64,000 nucleotides of DNA from Pseudomonadaceae bacterium. GTDB taxonomy: Bacteria; Pseudomonadota; Gammaproteobacteria; Pseudomonadales; Pseudomonadaceae. The notes below the pieces were generated by a model. The model did no database searches. It saw only the letters and a program-made list of their open reading frames with translations, and was not told the origin of the DNA. This document shows positions 61,597-64,000 of the stretch, in pieces. Each line of letters opens with the position of its first letter. Position 1 is the first letter of the stretch. Location of the stretch: NCBI GenBank assembly GCA_900766265.1, contig CAAFUS010000001.1:1-64000 (forward strand), given 5' to 3'. The position numbers were made by a program, and so were the translations under genes.

Positions 61597-62523
61597 ATTC
61601 GAGATACCGTGATGGTCCCGCGCCACCTCGCGCAGCACCTCGGCGACCCACAGCGCCGCTTGTGGTGGCTCGATGGCCGCGTTTCGGCAGATGCCCACCG
61701 AGCCGCCCGGCTCGCGGATTCCGAGCTGCAACTCAACCAGCTCGCCACGACGCAGCTCCAGGCTCACCGCGTCTTCGGGCGCCACCCAGACGGCATCGCT
61801 GGCCAGCACGTAACGGCGGCTGAGCGCCGGTGAGAGGGTTTCCAGGCGCTGATGCGAAGGCGAGATCCCGAGTTGCACGAACAGGCTGTCGGCATGACGC
61901 CGGATGGTGGTGCCGGCCAGCGGCAGTACCAGCGGGAAGCCGGACAACCGCCCGAACTCGCCTGGCGAGACCCGCAGCAGAGGATGCCCCGGGCGCACCA
62001 CCAGGATCATGGATTCGCTGTAAAGGTGCTCGAAGCTCAACCCCTGGATGGCCGGACTGTCGGCCATCCGGCCGACCACCAGATCCAATTCGCCGACTCG
62101 GAGTTGATCGAGCAGGTAAGTGCCAGGCCCGGTCGCAACGCTGACCACCAACGCCTCGTGACGCTGATGCAGGCGGGCGACCACCTCGCCCATCAACTGG
62201 CTTTCGGCAGATGACAGCACTCCTACCCTCGCCCGAGGCGCCTCTGGCGCACCCTCGCGCAGGCTGCTGACCCCTTCGCGTAGCGCCTGCACGCAGGGGC
62301 CGGCATAGCGCATGAAGGCAACGCCGGCCGCGGTCAGGGCGACGCCACCCTTGCCGCGGCTGAACAGGCTTGCCTCCAGCAGGTCTTCGAGCTCCTTCAG
62401 CGTCTTGGAAACGGCCGGCTGGCTGACGGCCAGGGCATCGGCCGCCCGGGCGAAGCTGCCGTGGCGCGCCACCTCAAGGAAACAGATCAGGTGGCGGAAC
62501 TTGATTCGGGTATCGGCATTCAT
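61591..62523 (-). CDS. pcaQ: LysR-type regulator PcaQ
   Basis: A 310-residue LysR-type activator with N-terminal winged HTH (IKFRHLICFLEVARHGSFAR; AVSQPAVSKTLKELE) and a substrate-binding domain. PcaQ senses beta-carboxymuconate pathway intermediates and activates pcaHG. The start at 62523 matches family members; the frame reaches 62574. It is on the same strand and upstream of pcaH, and divergent from the TRAP genes. Confidence 0.9.
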   Translation of the reverse strand: MNADTRIKFRHLICFLEVARHGSFARAADALAVSQPAVSKTLKELEDLLEASLFSRGKGGVALTAAGVAFMRYAGPCVQALREGVSSLREGAPEAPRARVGVLSSAESQLMGEVVARLHQRHEALVVSVATGPGTYLLDQLRVGELDLVVGRMADSPAIQGLSFEHLYSESMILVVRPGHPLLRVSPGEFGRLSGFPLVLPLAGTTIRRHADSLFVQLGISPSHQRLETLSPALSRRYVLASDAVWVAPEDAVSLELRRGELVELQLGIREPGGSVGICRNAAIEPPQAALWVAEVLREVARDHHGISNS

Positions 62524-62810
62524 CGAGCGGCCTGCGTTCGCCTCCGCGCGCATCACACGGCGGCACATAACCAAAAGGGTTGGCTTGCAGCCTGCGAGTC
62601 TATCTCAGACCCAAGCCGCGACGACGGCGCGACGGCAAGCCTTTAGCAAAATGTTCGTTTATCGCCCAATAAGACGGTAATCGAATTGAATAGCCAATCG
62701 ATAACTCGCACCATGCGTCCAGCGAATCGGACCGGGCGGCATTCTTGGCCGCTGGAAGCGGAAACCGAGTTCCAGATCGCCACTAACAACTAATAAGAAA
62801 GGACACTGCG

Positions 62811-63866
62811 ATGCGTAAGCTCACCCAGGCTTTGCTGGCCCTATTCGTGGCCGCCTCGCTGGGCACCCAGGCCCAGGCAGACGAACCCGTCGTGACCCTC
62901 AAGGTCCACCACTTCCTCCCCGCGCATTCGGTCACCCAGGCCGACCTGCTCAAGCCCTGGGCCGAACGCATCACGCGTGAATCCAACGGCCGTATCCAGT
63001 TCCAGTTCTACCCTTCGATGCAACTGGGCGGTACGCCGCCGCAGCTGATTGACCAGGTACGTGACGGCGTCGCCGACATCGTCTGGACCCTGCCGGGATA
63101 CACCGCTGGACGCTTCCCGTTGATCTCTGTCTTCGAACAGCCCTTCATCGGCCGATCCGCCGAAGCGACCAGCCAGGCGATGTGGAGCTTCGTCGAAAAG
63201 CACGGCCAGAAGGAATTCGCAGGTGTGCGCCTGCTGGCCACCCACACCACCGACGGTACGCTGATCCACACCGCCAAGAAGCCGATCAGGAAGATGAGCG
63301 ACTTCCGCGGCATGAAGATCCGCGCGGCGAACCGCACCTCGACCAAGCTGATCTCGATCCTGGGCGGTACGCCGGTCGCCATGCCGGTGCCGCAGGTGCC
63401 CGAATCCCTGTCCAAGGGCGTGGTCGACGGCGCGATCCTGCCCTGGGACGTGGTGCCGGCGCTCAAGCTGCAGGAGCTGGTGAAGTACCACACCGAGATG
63501 GCGCCGAACCAACCGCTGCTGATGCAGACCGTGATGATCCTGGCGATGAACCCCGCCGCCTATGACCGCCTCCCCGACGACCTGAAGAAGATCCTGGACG
63601 ACAACACCGGACTGACGCTTTCGAAGCAGGCCGGCCAGCTGTTCGATACCAAGGTGATCGAAAACGGCCACGCGCTGGCCAAGAAGCAGAACAACGAGAT
63701 CTACGTGCTGCCAGAGGACGAGCAGCAGAAGTGGATGAAAGCGGCTGCCCGCCTCGATCAGGACTGGATCAAGGACGTCGAGAGCAAGGGTTACGACGAC
63801 GGCCAGGCACTGCTCGATGACGCGCGCCGGCTGATCGACCAGTACAGCCCGACCCCGTCGCGCTGA
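62811..63866 (+). CDS. dctP: TRAP transporter solute-binding protein
   Basis: A 351-residue periplasmic DctP-type protein with a signal peptide (LTQALLALFVAASLGTQAQA) and the DctP domain (VTLKVHHFLPAHSV; LLATHTTDGTLIHTAKKPI; RGMKIRAANRTSTKLI, with the conserved Arg that holds the carboxylate). It binds an organic acid for import by a sodium or proton-driven TRAP permease. Position next to pcaQ-pcaHG suggests an aromatic acid, but this is inference. Confidence 0.92.
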   Translation: MRKLTQALLALFVAASLGTQAQADEPVVTLKVHHFLPAHSVTQADLLKPWAERITRESNGRIQFQFYPSMQLGGTPPQLIDQVRDGVADIVWTLPGYTAGRFPLISVFEQPFIGRSAEATSQAMWSFVEKHGQKEFAGVRLLATHTTDGTLIHTAKKPIRKMSDFRGMKIRAANRTSTKLISILGGTPVAMPVPQVPESLSKGVVDGAILPWDVVPALKLQELVKYHTEMAPNQPLLMQTVMILAMNPAAYDRLPDDLKKILDDNTGLTLSKQAGQLFDTKVIENGHALAKKQNNEIYVLPEDEQQKWMKAAARLDQDWIKDVESKGYDDGQALLDDARRLIDQYSPTPSR

Positions 63867-63872
63867 TAGACA

Positions 63873-63893
63873 GGCGCCGGCAAGACCGGCGCC
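63873..63893 (+). promoter_or_regulatory. Intercistronic hairpin after dctP
   Basis: GGCGCCGG / CCGGCGCC stem between dctP and dctQ without a T-run. Such hairpins stabilise the upstream mRNA and give more binding protein than permease. Confidence 0.6.
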
Positions 63894-63910
63894 CATTCCC
63901 GGAGATCGCA

Positions 63911-64000
63911 ATGAGTGAACCCGTTGTTCAGGTGGCCGCGGCCCCTGCGCACCCGATCGGCCGCGTGCTCGATATGGCCGCTCGCCTGATGGCGCTCATC
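63911..64000 (+). CDS. dctQ: TRAP transporter small permease, N-terminal part
   Basis: The first 30 codons (SEPVVQVAAAPAHPIGRVLD, then DMAARLMALI) of a protein cut by the window edge. Position after dctP and the start of a hydrophobic segment suggest the DctQ small membrane subunit. Confidence 0.7.
   Translation, partial: MSEPVVQVAAAPAHPIGRVLDMAARLMALI

Overview
The window is a chromosomal segment of a Pseudomonas-type gammaproteobacterium, most like the stutzeri group (Pseudomonas/Stutzerimonas). The core gene order thrS-infC-rpmI-rplT-pheS-pheT-ihfA-merR-tRNA-Pro, the PA2778/PA2779-type gene pair, and dnaE2 all point there. This is read from protein and gene-order recognition only; no database search was possible.

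Region 1 (1-3579, core). Bases 1-192 hold two tandem promoters and a boxA on the minus strand. This is the leader of a ribosomal RNA operon that runs off the left edge. A LexA box then precedes dnaE2, a damage-inducible error-prone polymerase.

Region 2 (3580-46888, mobile). A genomic island of about 43.3 kb sits in a tRNA-Pro(GGG) gene and is bounded by perfect 49-bp direct repeats of the tRNA 3' end. The left end has a P4-type tyrosine integrase. The right 9 kb is a set of island maintenance genes: zinc-ribbon proteins, a DUF932 protein, a YqaJ nuclease, a Gp3-like putative recombination directionality factor, RadC, a RelBE-type toxin-antitoxin pair, an inovirus Gp2-like protein, AlpA, and a decayed IS5-type transposase. 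Between them lie about 32 kb of anti-phage and anti-plasmid cargo, almost all on the minus strand. In map order the cargo is: (a) an Hsp70-like ATPase, a SNF2 helicase and a RecD-like helicase/nuclease, the last split by an in-frame amber codon; (b) a type III restriction-modification core with an HTH protein, a PLD-SNF2 helicase, a DUF4391 protein and a GHKL-ATPase/nuclease; (c) a Wadjet (JetABCD, MksBEFG-like) plasmid-elimination operon; (d) a Zorya-like operon in which ZorA/ZorB motor homologues are joined to an AAA+ ATPase and an amphipathic coiled-coil protein under a WYL regulator. Modules (d) and (a) are the best candidates for undescribed systems.

Region 3 (46842-64000, core). This holds the intact tRNA-Pro, the translation gene cluster (with an AUU start for infC), tRNA-Val(GAC), a puuB-like oxidase, the PA2778/PA2779 pair, an I78 inhibitor lipoprotein, an AEC transporter, zapE, and the protocatechuate dioxygenase genes pcaHG with regulator pcaQ and a PcaQ-type operator. 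A TRAP transporter operon (dctP, start of dctQ) is cut by the right edge.

The island modules are complementary. Restriction and the helicase/nuclease module would act on invading DNA, Wadjet on plasmid circles, and the Zorya-like motor at the envelope. All functional statements for the island cargo are inferred from protein families.
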